From Patescibacteria group bacterium (lineage in GTDB: Bacteria > Patescibacteria > Paceibacteria > UBA6257 > 2-01-FULL-56-20), in the NCBI GenBank assembly GCA_018971305.1, contig JAGXBC010000002.1, positions 124,001 through 188,000 on the forward strand: DNA of 64,000 bases, written 5' to 3'. Position numbers and translations under genes: made by a program. How positions within the stretch are numbered: the stretch's first letter is position 1; the number at the start of each line of letters is the position of its first letter. Of this stretch, positions 49,627 to 57,807 are shown one piece after another. A model generated the notes under the pieces. It ran no database searches and was not told the DNA's origin. It saw only the letters and a program-made list of their open reading frames with translations.

Positions 49627-49652
49627 CCCAGCCCTTGCATGCAAGGGCTGGG
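49627..49652 (+). terminator. terminator after the M15B gene
   Basis: CCCAGCCCTTGCA and TGCAAGGGCTGGG are exact complements, followed by ATTTATTTC. Confidence 0.82.
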
Positions 49653-49744
49653 ATTTATTTCATCATCACGTCATCCACGAAATATTTTAGAACGGAAAAA
49701 CAGATAAGAACTATAACAAAAAATCCGGCGATGTAGTTCATGTT

Positions 49745-52036
49745 CTATGAAGTTGCTGGCAATGACGCTCCGGCAGTGTCTTCTATTTCGCAGACGCCAC
49801 CGACGCAAGCCAGCTCCCGCTTATTATCTGTTTGGTCGTCTTTTTCGTAAAATATTATTTGCGCGAAATCAACCGGGGGGAACTTTTCCAGCATCTCCTC
49901 GTAGCGCTCTTTAGTTATTTCTTCATAGGGTGCGAGGAGGTAGGAGTGGTCATCGCGCGGCAGGAAAGACAGTCCGCCGAGGATACTCCAGTTTTTATAT
50001 AGCCACTCGGCGACATCAATCCATTCATTGTCTCCGACGGAAACGGTTACGGAGGGATTGTGTTCGGTGTAATGCTCTTTTACTGTTTTCCAATAACTTA
50101 ATTGTTCCATCGCCGTAAGGTCGTCTTTTTTAATGGAGCCGTCCGGAGCCTTTATCGGGAATTCTATTACGAAAGTGTTCGCCGAACCCATTGACTGCCC
50201 AACTTCCGGCGAGTAGGGAACTTTTTGATCTTTAAGCATCTGGAAAAGGGGATCGCTCGCGGCGATTCTCACTCTGCGGATGTAATATGGCGAATGGCGC
50301 GGATGAAGTCCGGAAGAGGCATCAACGGTCTGAGATAAATTCCCCGAAGGTTTAACGCAAGTGATTGCCGCTGATTGATTGATGCCGAACTTAGCCGCAT
50401 AAATTTTATTGACCTCTATCGTTTTGTCGCGGAGTTTTTCCAGGACGGCCGCGTTTCTTACCACCGGACAATCCCATTGGCCGGTTATGGAAACTCCGAG
50501 CAAGCGTTCCTCCTCGCAATTTTTCTTCCATTCTTTGGAAAGGTAGGGGAAATTAGTTAGGGTTGACTGATATGTTCCTAAAATTGTTGCCAAACGAACT
50601 TTGCGCAACAGGCTCTCCTCTGTGTCTTCGGGACGAGCTACGACCTCGGATAAGTTGCAGAATTCTTTGGACTTGAGGACTATTTCGCCGCAGGGGTTGA
50701 TGCCGCAACTTGAAAGATCCGGTTCGAATATTTTGCGCCGTCGTTCGGGTATTTGGCTCAGGATGTTACCCCTATTGAACATGCCCCTCTCGCCCGTGCC
50801 GCTTTTAGCCAATGAAAGCCACTCTTCCAGGAACTGCACCGCTGTCGGTTTTTCATTGTAAGCTGCGGAATTATTAGCCATGGAACGCTGCGGCTCTTTT
50901 ATATAAAACTGGCCGGTTTTCGCGTTGCGCATTTCCTGGTCGTCTAAGTCCGACAGGGAAATCATCGCGCTGCGGCGGACGCCGCCGGAGACGACAACTT
51001 CTCCTATTTTGCAGATTACGTCGTGGACATCAATATTAGAAAGGCGTTTTCCTTGATTGCTTAATATTTTTCTCCTTGAGAAATCCAGCAAGGCCCGCAG
51101 CGGTGCCGGTCCGGAACTTCTTCCGCCCATTGTTTTGAGGCGCGCTCCGGCTGGACGCAAATTGGAATAATCAAATTCAATATCTTTGCCGCTGAACCAG
51201 GTTCGCAGCCCGAGAGTGAGCGCGTCCGCCCAGCCTTCCTTGCTGTCGTCGATGACGTGAGTGTCCAATTTTTTTCCGGTCTGTTTTTTTATTTGCGGAA
51301 GCTGCTGGACGGTTTCGCTCTCCACCGAGAAGCCAAGGCCGGTACCGCACATGGAGATGTACATGATCTCCGCGAAGTCCTCTATTTTTGTCGGTGCGAT
51401 AAAAGAACAATTGAAAGCCGCAACGTTCGTTTTTCTTGCGGCAGTTCCGGCAAATTGAAGAAGGCGCATGGACGGCATCGCTTCCTGTTTCAAAATTCCC
51501 TGGCGCACTTCGGAATATTCTTCGTCCGAGAGTTTGTTGCCGAGATTTTCTTTCATAAAATTCACATAGCGGTCAACTGTTTCCACCCATGTCTCGCGGC
51601 GGCCTTCGGCGTCTATCCAGCGGGAGTATGTTCGGTAGTAAACGAACTCAGAGAGGGGATTGCGGAAATGTTTTTTACTTTCAGCGGCAAGCGCGAAGAT
51701 GTTCTCGGGAATTTCACGTTTCCTGTCTCGCACTTCTGAGCGATTTTTTCTGTAGAGGATATAGGCCTTCGCGGTTTTCGGAAAATCCATGACGACCAGT
51801 TGCTCTTCAACAACGTCCTGTATCTCTTCAATTGTCGGGATATGCTCTTTAAGATATTTTTTCCCCAAAGAGTTCACGACTTGTTCGGAAATTCTTTCGG
51901 CATCGTCTTTGGAGTTTCCTTCACCGGCCGCGGACATCGCGCGGGATATTGCGCTTGTGATTCTCGACTGATCAAAAGGCGCGATTCTCCCATCGCGCTT
52001 TTTTACTTCCGTGAACTGAACTTTTTTGAAGAGCAT
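49745..52036 (-). CDS. nrdJ: adenosylcobalamin-dependent ribonucleoside-triphosphate reductase (class II)
   Basis: 763 residues, close to the monomeric Lactobacillus-type enzyme plus an ATP cone. ATP cone about 1-95 (VKKRDGRIAPFDQSRITSAI); AAFNCSFIAPT with the first active Cys; SCGINPCGEIVLKSKEFCNLS with the radical Cys and the second redox Cys; SITGQWDCPVV; and a C-terminal CVGGVCE shuttle pair. It makes dNTPs without oxygen but needs B12, for which no synthesis genes are visible here. TATAAA lies just before the start codon. Confidence 0.93.
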   Translation of the reverse strand: MLFKKVQFTEVKKRDGRIAPFDQSRITSAISRAMSAAGEGNSKDDAERISEQVVNSLGKKYLKEHIPTIEEIQDVVEEQLVVMDFPKTAKAYILYRKNRSEVRDRKREIPENIFALAAESKKHFRNPLSEFVYYRTYSRWIDAEGRRETWVETVDRYVNFMKENLGNKLSDEEYSEVRQGILKQEAMPSMRLLQFAGTAARKTNVAAFNCSFIAPTKIEDFAEIMYISMCGTGLGFSVESETVQQLPQIKKQTGKKLDTHVIDDSKEGWADALTLGLRTWFSGKDIEFDYSNLRPAGARLKTMGGRSSGPAPLRALLDFSRRKILSNQGKRLSNIDVHDVICKIGEVVVSGGVRRSAMISLSDLDDQEMRNAKTGQFYIKEPQRSMANNSAAYNEKPTAVQFLEEWLSLAKSGTGERGMFNRGNILSQIPERRRKIFEPDLSSCGINPCGEIVLKSKEFCNLSEVVARPEDTEESLLRKVRLATILGTYQSTLTNFPYLSKEWKKNCEEERLLGVSITGQWDCPVVRNAAVLEKLRDKTIEVNKIYAAKFGINQSAAITCVKPSGNLSQTVDASSGLHPRHSPYYIRRVRIAASDPLFQMLKDQKVPYSPEVGQSMGSANTFVIEFPIKAPDGSIKKDDLTAMEQLSYWKTVKEHYTEHNPSVTVSVGDNEWIDVAEWLYKNWSILGGLSFLPRDDHSYLLAPYEEITKERYEEMLEKFPPVDFAQIIFYEKDDQTDNKRELACVGGVCEIEDTAGASLPATS

Positions 52037-52189
52037 AATTTATAAAAATTATTTTTTATTACCTACGAGATAATTTTAACATTTCTAGAATCAGGCACTG
52101 TGCATAAAAGTTTGCAATTTACCAGAGAATATGCTATTGTAAGTGTACGGACGTTAAAGGTCGTCGTGAAACCAATAGATAATAAATTT

Positions 52190-52414
52190 ATGGCAGGATT
52201 AGCGGAGAAAGGAGGACTTCCTAATATAGAAGTCAATACAGATACCGGTGAAACACCTCAGGAATTACAGGCAAGAGCGGGAAGACAGCAGGCAAGAGCT
52301 GCGAGAAGAGATATGTTGAAGAAAGAAGTGCCCAAAGAAGAGAGCGTTGACCTGACTGAAGACCTTAAAAAGGAAGTTTTAGATGCTTATAAAGAGAATG
52401 GTAGTGGAAAATAG
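52190..52414 (+). CDS. small charged protein, function unknown
   Basis: 74 residues from ATG 52190, preceded by GATAAT with a 6-nt gap. Helical and rich in Arg, Glu, Lys and Ala (QELQARAGRQQARAARRDMLKKE); no signal peptide. Possibly nucleic-acid binding by charge alone. A strong terminator follows. Confidence 0.6.
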   Translation: MAGLAEKGGLPNIEVNTDTGETPQELQARAGRQQARAARRDMLKKEVPKEESVDLTEDLKKEVLDAYKENGSGK

Positions 52415-52419
52415 CCACA

Positions 52420-52443
52420 AAAACCGCGGGAACGCGGTTTTTT
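52420..52443 (+). terminator. terminator after gene 52190
   Basis: AAACCGCG and CGCGGTTT pair around GGAA, followed by TTTT. Confidence 0.9.
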
Positions 52444-52595
52444 AGTTGATGAATCAAATATTTTATGGTTTTCAGTGGTTGGATTCCTATATTAAGGCCA
52501 AAACAGTTCACGATATATATAGTGGAGTTGAATTTACCGTCCCTGGCGTGTTATAAGTTTTATAGCTATTTTACTGCTGGCGGACAGGAGGATTA

Positions 52596-53198
52596 ATGCT
52601 GACGCACGAAATTTGGGGAATAGTTGATAAAGAATGCGCCGCCGGTTTTAATCCTGATTTGCAGGCGCGAATACGGGAAAAATTATGTGTGGCTGTCGGA
52701 GAAGAAATAGTGAAGACCGGATTGTCTGAAGATCTTTGGCTGAAGTTTCTTGATGCAGCCGAAGCCGAGCGCGATTTGGCATATTTCGTTGTTCTGTCCA
52801 GTTTGGGAGATAACTGCAAGTTGATTAAAGTTGGCGAGGAAAAAATAATGTCTTTCGGTTATCTTTGCGGGAGGACTAGGTCGTTTTGTGAGTTTCTTAT
52901 GGATAACTACGAAATAGCTCCGGAAGATATAAAGAAGGAATGGGATTTAGATGGACTAATGTCCCTTGCGGCCGAGACCGGAGTTGAGTCGGAAAAATTT
53001 TTTCGGCGGCCGAAAGGCAGGAAGGGCTTTTTATTTGAAAAGGTTTTCCTCGGAAAGATAAATAAGCTTATCAGTTCTCTGCGGCTTGTGATTTTAGGTG
53101 AAGACCTGAATTCTAAGTTTAACAAAGAGATGAATAGCGTGGAGATGGCAGCGAGCCAATATTTTGAAAAAGTCGGAGCTCGCGACTATCAGATTTAA
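52596..53198 (+). CDS. hypothetical helical protein with strong Shine-Dalgarno
   Basis: 200 residues. AGGAGG (52586-52591) lies 4 nt before the ATG. The first ~75 residues are amphipathic helices (VDKECAAGFNPDLQARIREK, LSEDLWLKFLDAAEAERD); the middle has FRRPKGRKGFLFEKVFLG. No membrane span or known motif. A possible promoter is TTGAAT with TATAAG about 18 nt on. It ends in a strong terminator, so it is a self-contained transcription unit. Confidence 0.72.
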   Translation: MLTHEIWGIVDKECAAGFNPDLQARIREKLCVAVGEEIVKTGLSEDLWLKFLDAAEAERDLAYFVVLSSLGDNCKLIKVGEEKIMSFGYLCGRTRSFCEFLMDNYEIAPEDIKKEWDLDGLMSLAAETGVESEKFFRRPKGRKGFLFEKVFLGKINKLISSLRLVILGEDLNSKFNKEMNSVEMAASQYFEKVGARDYQI

Positions 53199-53200
53199 CT

Positions 53201-53230
53201 GGGGCCGATCCTGTCGGCCCCCTTTTATTT
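53201..53230 (+). terminator. terminator after gene 52596
   Basis: GGGGCCGA and TCGGCCCC pair, followed by CTTTTATTT. Confidence 0.9.
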
Positions 53231-53260
53231 CCACTAATATATTATGGGGAAAATTCTTGC

Positions 53261-53285
53261 AAAAATGCCGCGTTTAAGGCGCGGC
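53261..53285 (-). terminator. terminator of gene 53289
   Basis: GCCGCG and CGCGGC pair; ATTTTTG follows on the minus strand. Confidence 0.8.
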
Positions 53286-53288
53286 TTT

Positions 53289-53588
53289 TCAATTAGTTTT
53301 GGCTGAAGAAACTTTTTTAAACCAGAACCCGGATAAGCTTTCCGGAGATTCTGACTGGCATAATGATTTTTCTGATTTCGGGAGGAAGGTAATATATTGG
53401 GAATGTGCGCAGCGCTGCATCTGTTCAATAGAGAGCTCTGTTGCTCTTAAAACCACGAAAGGACCAGGCCCGTACATATTTTTAAAGCAGCCGATGTCTT
53501 CCGGAGCCCCCTTGGTATTTTCAAGTTCATCGTCGTCCCTCCAGGTAATAATGTCGCCCGGAGAAAAGAATTCTTCCTCTCGCAACAT
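53289..53588 (-). CDS. hypothetical 99-residue protein with strong Shine-Dalgarno
   Basis: GGAGG lies 5 nt before the ATG. The N-terminal half (FFSPGDIITWRDDDELEN, YGPGPFVVLRATEL) is beta-like with PGD and GPGPFVV turns, recalling small SH3-like folds; the rest is polar. No cysteine motif beyond scattered residues and no membrane helix. Own promoter-like TTGGAC and TATAAA, own terminator. Confidence 0.65.
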   Translation of the reverse strand: MLREEEFFSPGDIITWRDDDELENTKGAPEDIGCFKNMYGPGPFVVLRATELSIEQMQRCAHSQYITFLPKSEKSLCQSESPESLSGFWFKKVSSAKTN

Positions 53589-53688
53589 TGTTGCCTCCAG
53601 ATTGCATTATAAGCCCAACTCCTTATTTTATAGACCTACATTGATTTTTTGTCCAATACTTTTTATTTGAAGGTTTGGGAATAAAAAT

Positions 53689-53715
53689 GGGACGCACAAA
53701 ATTTCTGTGCGCCCC
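53689..53715 (-). terminator. terminator of gene 53743
   Basis: GGGACGCACA and TGTGCGCCCC pair (one mismatch); ATTTTTATT follows on the minus strand. Confidence 0.75.
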
Positions 53716-53742
53716 GTGGTGTTTGTGAGTTGGCTGGTAGAA

Positions 53743-53976
53743 TCACCAGCTTCTCACGAATTGCAGGATGGCCTCCGCTTCGGCGCGGATGGCCGTTGCC
53801 ATCAAAGAACGCATCTCCGGAGAGGAGATGCCGTAGGCCCTTGCCATGATTTCAATTTTCGCTGGCGAAGGTGGCTTGAATTTCACCATCCTTTTTGCTT
53901 CCTTCTTGAGCCTCTTGCCCGCCGCTTTTCTTTCCCTTAGAGCCTCGGCTGCGCTACCACTAGCAAATTGAGTCAT
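53743..53976 (-). CDS. hypothetical basic 77-residue protein
   Basis: Start ATG 53976 chosen for AAGGAG 5 nt upstream; the longer frame to 54063 is not preferred. Very basic in the middle (ERKAAGKRLKKEAKRMVKFK), then a helical domain (IEIMARAYGISSPEMRSLMATAIRAEAE). It could bind nucleic acid; no family recognised. Confidence 0.62.
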   Translation of the reverse strand: MTQFASGSAAEALRERKAAGKRLKKEAKRMVKFKPPSPAKIEIMARAYGISSPEMRSLMATAIRAEAEAILQFVRSW

Positions 53977-54126
53977 GTTTTCTCCTTGTTCCCGCAGCAA
54001 TGAATTTGGCGCTTTGCCACGGATACTATGAAACATTATATTCCTTTTATTTAAAAATGTCAAGGGAAAGAGTATTTATACGATCTTTATCTCCAGGGGA
54101 AATTATCGTGCAGTTCTTATAAAAAT

Positions 54127-54144
54127 CCGCGCATTTCGGCGCGG
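54127..54144 (-). terminator. terminator of the DUF151 gene
   Basis: CCGCGC and GCGCGG pair; ATTTTTAT follows on the minus strand. Confidence 0.75.
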
Positions 54145-54155
54145 GTAAATATTTT

Positions 54156-54683
54156 TTACATTGGCTTTTTATCTGGTCCTGGCTCAAAGTTTTTTAACAG
54201 TGTCGTCAGCTCGTTATTATCTTCTTCCGATTTCTGGCTTGCTATAAGTTGAACCAACCGCTCGGTGCTTAAAGTTATATGTGTTTCCCGGAAAACATCT
54301 CCTGCCACCAGGATCGGACAATCGAGAACCATTGCAAGAGCAATGGCAAAACTCTGGTTTGACTTGATTATGGTAGTTTTCCCGGGCGATTCTTGCAGGA
54401 TATGAATCTGCGTATATAATCTACGTTTCTTATCAACCTTTTTAATATAAATTTTTTGTACGCTTGCCGACACTGCTTTCAGAATATCTCTGGTTACATC
54501 GTGAGACATCGGTTCCTCGGATTTCTGTCCGCCGAGGAGAGTGGCGATAGTATAGGCATCGTCAGCATCGGAAAATATGAACATGACATTATTACTCGCC
54601 ACATCTTTAACAACGATAAGTGGCTGAAAATCTTCAGGATTCGGTATTAAGGCGATAACTTTAACTGTAACGTCATTTTCCAT
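54156..54683 (-). CDS. DUF151 (bifunctional nuclease-like) protein
   Basis: 175 residues from ATG 54683, preceded by GGGGGTGG. The body follows the DUF151/BFN pattern: VMFIFSDADDAYTIATLLGG, EPMSHDVTRDILKAV, VQKIYIKKV and IIKSNQSFAIALAMVLDCPILVAGDV, where the family has an (RPSD)AIALAL helix before the PI.V strand. Plant and bacterial members show RNase/DNase activity; the role here is unknown. A C-terminal acidic tail (KSEEDNNELTTLLKNFEPG) is extra. Divergent from the pseudo-receiver gene. Confidence 0.72.
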   Translation of the reverse strand: MENDVTVKVIALIPNPEDFQPLIVVKDVASNNVMFIFSDADDAYTIATLLGGQKSEEPMSHDVTRDILKAVSASVQKIYIKKVDKKRRLYTQIHILQESPGKTTIIKSNQSFAIALAMVLDCPILVAGDVFRETHITLSTERLVQLIASQKSEEDNNELTTLLKNFEPGPDKKPM

Positions 54684-54766
54684 AGCCACCCCCGCTTTCA
54701 ACGTTTCTAATGATTAGAATAAACAGGAGGTCCCGTTTATGCAAATTGTTGTGTTAAAATAAAAAG

Positions 54767-55327
54767 ATGCAGCCTAACGGTAAAAAACTTTTAGTGGTGG
54801 ATGACGATGAGTTTTTGTTGAACATTTATGCGGCGAAATTGCAGGAGGACGGCTACGTAGTAAGAACAGCTAATAATGGGGAAGAGGCCTGGGATATAGT
54901 TCAAAACGGCTACATTCCCGACGCCGTTTTCACTGGCATCATTATGCCGCGGATGACCGGCTTTGACCTTATCGCCAAAATGCAGGCAGACACGAAACTG
55001 GCTGGTATTCCTGTCGCCATTTCTTCGCATCGCGGCAGAGACGAAGACAAAAAGAAGGCGAAGGAAATGAAAGTAGACGATTTTATTATTCAGGGAACGG
55101 TTCCCTTGGTGGAGGTTGTGCGCCGGATAAATTCCCTCGTTGGCATCCAGCAGAGAAATTATAAAATCCAGCTTGTCCGCGGGAAGCTTGACTCCGAGGC
55201 GCTCATAGATTTTATGAATAAGCAGCAGCAAACATTTTTTGCTTTTGAGACAAATAAAAATGCCTATCTGGAATTTGAGCCCGATGCAGAGGCTGGTAAG
55301 TTTAAAATTAAACTTACCTCCGACTGA
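54767..55327 (+). CDS. pseudo-receiver (response-regulator-like) protein
   Basis: 186 residues. Residues 6-128 have a CheY-like receiver fold (KKLLVVDDDEFLLNIYAAKL, AVFTGIIMPRMTGFDLIAKM), but the phospho-acceptor Asp is Gly57 (FTGIIMP in place of the usual LLDIMMP) and the conserved Lys is Gln109 (FIIQGTVP). The acidic pair and the Ser of AISSHRG remain. It therefore cannot be phosphorylated the usual way and probably works as a constitutive binding module. The C-terminal ~55 residues are an unrecognised domain. TAAAAT ends 6 nt before the ATG. The next gene is coupled by 8 bp. Confidence 0.82.
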   Translation: MQPNGKKLLVVDDDEFLLNIYAAKLQEDGYVVRTANNGEEAWDIVQNGYIPDAVFTGIIMPRMTGFDLIAKMQADTKLAGIPVAISSHRGRDEDKKKAKEMKVDDFIIQGTVPLVEVVRRINSLVGIQQRNYKIQLVRGKLDSEALIDFMNKQQQTFFAFETNKNAYLEFEPDAEAGKFKIKLTSD

Positions 55328-55335
55328 TTCGACTA

Positions 55336-55824
55336 ATGGAGATTGCTGTCTTATTGCACAATATAAGAAGCCTGCATAATGTCGGTTCTATTTTCCGCAC
55401 GGCAGATGCCGCCGGAGCCAAAAAAATCTATCTCTGCGGCATTACGCCGGCTCCAGTAGATCGTTTTGAAAAAATTATTCCTCAATTTGCTAAAGTTTCT
55501 TTGGGCGCGGAAAAATACCTTGGATGGAAAAAATTCCCCTCAACGCTTCCGCTTATCAAAAAATTAAAAGATCGTGGTTACAAGATTTTTGCCATTGAGC
55601 AAAGTAAAAAATCCACCCCGTATTTTCGCGAGGCGCGTAGAGCCAAGGGCACCGCAAAGATAGTATTGGTTTTAGGGAATGAAGTTCGTGGTCTGCCGCC
55701 GGCTGTTTTAAAATCTGCCGATAAAATTTTGGAAATTCCGATGTTGGGTGGAAAAGAATCCCTGAATGTAGCGGTTGCTTTCGGAATAGTTGCATTCGGA
55801 TTTCTCAGCAGGATATCTAAATAG
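55336..55824 (+). CDS. SpoU/TrmH-family RNA 2'-O-methyltransferase
   Basis: 162 residues, SPOUT knot fold. HNIRSLHNVGSIFRTADAAGAKKIYL (motif 1), VLVLGNEVRGLPPAVLKSAD (motif 2) and LEIPMLGGKESLNVAVAFGI (motif 3) are complete. It is short, without an extra RNA-binding domain, as in TrmL-type enzymes. The position it modifies is unknown. Confidence 0.9.
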   Translation: MEIAVLLHNIRSLHNVGSIFRTADAAGAKKIYLCGITPAPVDRFEKIIPQFAKVSLGAEKYLGWKKFPSTLPLIKKLKDRGYKIFAIEQSKKSTPYFREARRAKGTAKIVLVLGNEVRGLPPAVLKSADKILEIPMLGGKESLNVAVAFGIVAFGFLSRISK

Positions 55825-55837
55825 GTGCAAATTAAAA

Positions 55838-55857
55838 GGCTCCCGATATCAGGAGCC
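55838..55857 (-). terminator. terminator of the sigma factor gene
   Basis: GGCTCC and GGAGCC pair; CTTTTAATTT follows on the minus strand. Confidence 0.75.
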
Positions 55858-55865
55858 CCTAAACA

Positions 55866-56534
55866 TTAAGCAGTGACTGTTGCCGTTCTTGGCGGACACG
55901 CCTCAGTCTTTAACATTCCTCTTAATTTCCGCCGGGCTTTATGCAGCTGAGATTTGGAATTGCCAATTGTGCTTCCGCGCATTCCGGCGATTTCATTGTG
56001 TTCGTATCCTTCAACGTCGTGGAGGACTAATGCGTCCTTGTAACCGTCTGGTAATTTCTCTATCGCTTCTTTGAGACATAGTCTCAATTCAATGGTGTTA
56101 CGGCGTCCTATGTCGCCTGGGTGGTGATTGATCTTCGCTTCATGATCGAATTTTGGTTCTATAATTATCCCTCCTCGAGTATTTGTACTCCGATTTGGAA
56201 GCAGTTGTACTTGTAGGTCTACAAGAGGTATCGTCACTATTCTCTTTTTGCGGAGCTCCATCAGCGCTTGGTTGACCGCGACTCTGTATAGCCAGGTACT
56301 GAATTTTGATTCTCCACGGAATTGACCGATTTTTTTGAACACCTGCATAAATGCTTCCTGTAGAAAATCTTCTGCATCGGTATGGTTGCCAGCAATGCGC
56401 ATGAACAATCTGAATATTCTTTGGTGATATTTTTTATAAATTTCGGTAAATGCGGATTCATCGCCCATCTGCGCTTTCGTGATGGTATTCATTTCTTGTG
56501 CGTCACTTTCTGATTGGCAATATTTTTCGCTCAT
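55866..56534 (-). CDS. ECF-type sigma-70 factor
   Basis: 222 residues from ATG 56534, with AGGAG 6 nt upstream. Region 2: GDESAFTEIYKKYHQRIFRL, DAEDFLQEAFMQVFKKI and STWLYRVAVNQALMELRKKR. A ~50-residue linker (VDLQVQLLPNRSTNTRGG) is longer than usual and separates it from region 4: EAIEKLPDGYKDALVLHDVEGYEHNEIAGMRGSTIGNSKSQLHKARRKLR. No anti-sigma gene is adjacent. The promoter matches the housekeeping consensus perfectly (56571-56599). Confidence 0.92.
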   Translation of the reverse strand: MSEKYCQSESDAQEMNTITKAQMGDESAFTEIYKKYHQRIFRLFMRIAGNHTDAEDFLQEAFMQVFKKIGQFRGESKFSTWLYRVAVNQALMELRKKRIVTIPLVDLQVQLLPNRSTNTRGGIIIEPKFDHEAKINHHPGDIGRRNTIELRLCLKEAIEKLPDGYKDALVLHDVEGYEHNEIAGMRGSTIGNSKSQLHKARRKLRGMLKTEACPPRTATVTA

Positions 56535-56570
56535 TTTCAACTCCTAACTCCTGGTTAAATTCTGTTTTCT

Positions 56571-56599
56571 ATTATACTTTATGTATGATTTTTTGTCAA
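56571..56599 (-). promoter_or_regulatory. consensus sigma-70 promoter of the sigma factor gene
   Basis: TTGACA (56594-56599) and TATAAT (56571-56576) on the minus strand with a 17-nt spacer, followed by a ~30-nt leader with a Shine-Dalgarno. Confidence 0.88.
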
Positions 56600-56605
56600 A
56601 AGATT

Positions 56606-56611
56606 TATAAT
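56606..56611 (+). promoter_or_regulatory. -10 box of the MFS gene (leaderless)
   Basis: TATAAT ends 5 nt before ATG 56617. Confidence 0.6.
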
Positions 56612-56616
56612 TTACG

Positions 56617-57807
56617 ATGATGGAAGATAAAAAAATTCTCGGCGTTAATCGTAATATTTTTTTTCTCGGACTAGTAAGCCTCTTCAATGATTTTTCTGCC
56701 GAGATGGTGCAGTCCGTGATGCCTATTTTTTTGACCGTGGTTTTGGGGGCGCCGGCGGAGTTCGTGGGATTCTTGGAGGGCTTTGCCGATGCCATAGCGA
56801 GCATCCTAAAGCTTTTCTCCGGCTGGTTCTCGGATAAAATCGGCAAACGCAAATTGCCGGCAGTTATGGGTTACGCTCTCTCTGTCGGAGTACGTCCGCT
56901 TCTTTCGTTGGTCGGCAATTTTTGGCAGGTTTTTGAATTGCGCGTTGTGGATAGGATAGGCAAGGGATTCAGGGACGCTCCGCGCGATGCCCTCATCGCG
57001 GAATCTGTTCCGAAAAACGAACTCGGAAAATCTTTCGGCTTTCATAGATCATTAGACACGTTGGGCGCCACCCTCGGTCCGCTGGTCGCCCTGATTATAT
57101 TGCCGCTCATAAATAACAATTATCGCCACCTTTTTTTGATAGCTTTTTTTATCGGCCTCGGCGCGATTTTCAGTTTTGTTTTCGTGAAGGAAAAAAGGCC
57201 GGTTATATTGCTATCAAATCCGGTCGCTAAGCCGAAATTAAATTTCGCCCTGCTTAAGAGCAACAAAAGGTTCGCCTTAGTGGTTTTATCAATTTTCATT
57301 TTTGGATTAGGCACGTTGCCGATATTGCTCGCTATTTTGAGGGCCAAAGAAGTTGGTTTGGGGGTTAGCGGCGTGCCCCTGGCATATTTTATTTATAATT
57401 TAACGTTTGTTTTAGTCGCAATTCCTTTGGGGCGGCTTGCGGACAAAATAGGGGAGAGGACGGTTATTGCCTCGGGATTTTTTTTGGCGGCTACCGCTTA
57501 TTTCGGTTTAGCTGGAGCCGCAAGCGTTCTTGTTGTCGTGGCATCTTTCGTTGTCCTCGGAATATATTCGGCGGCGACAGACGGCTTAATGCGCGCGCTT
57601 GCTGCCAAACACTTGACGGACAATATTTTGGCTACGGGCCAGGGATTCCTCAATATGGCTGTGGGATTTTCTTCCTTGGTAGCGGGCATTATCGGAGGAG
57701 TTTTATGGACAAACATAGGTTCAAGCGCCGCCTTTTTATATGCCGGAACATTTTCTATAATAGGATTAATACTCTTCCTGATAATGACGAGGAATAAATA
57801 TGTCTAA
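56617..57807 (+). CDS. major facilitator superfamily transporter
   Basis: 396 residues, twelve predicted membrane helices. The loop 2-3 motif reads GWFSDKIGKRK and its second-half counterpart GRLADKIGERT; RVVDRIGKGFRDAPRDALIAE after helix 4 is typical of a bacterial subgroup of efflux-type MFS proteins. The substrate is unknown. The stop overlaps the next start by 8 bp. Confidence 0.9.
   Translation: MMEDKKILGVNRNIFFLGLVSLFNDFSAEMVQSVMPIFLTVVLGAPAEFVGFLEGFADAIASILKLFSGWFSDKIGKRKLPAVMGYALSVGVRPLLSLVGNFWQVFELRVVDRIGKGFRDAPRDALIAESVPKNELGKSFGFHRSLDTLGATLGPLVALIILPLINNNYRHLFLIAFFIGLGAIFSFVFVKEKRPVILLSNPVAKPKLNFALLKSNKRFALVVLSIFIFGLGTLPILLAILRAKEVGLGVSGVPLAYFIYNLTFVLVAIPLGRLADKIGERTVIASGFFLAATAYFGLAGAASVLVVVASFVVLGIYSAATDGLMRALAAKHLTDNILATGQGFLNMAVGFSSLVAGIIGGVLWTNIGSSAAFLYAGTFSIIGLILFLIMTRNKYV

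Noticed and set aside
54739..54762. AGGAGG followed by a seven-codon frame (MQIVVLK) before the pseudo-receiver gene
   Set aside because: The frame overlaps the TAAAAT box of the downstream gene, so it would not be in that gene's transcript; likely chance overlap with the divergent promoter.
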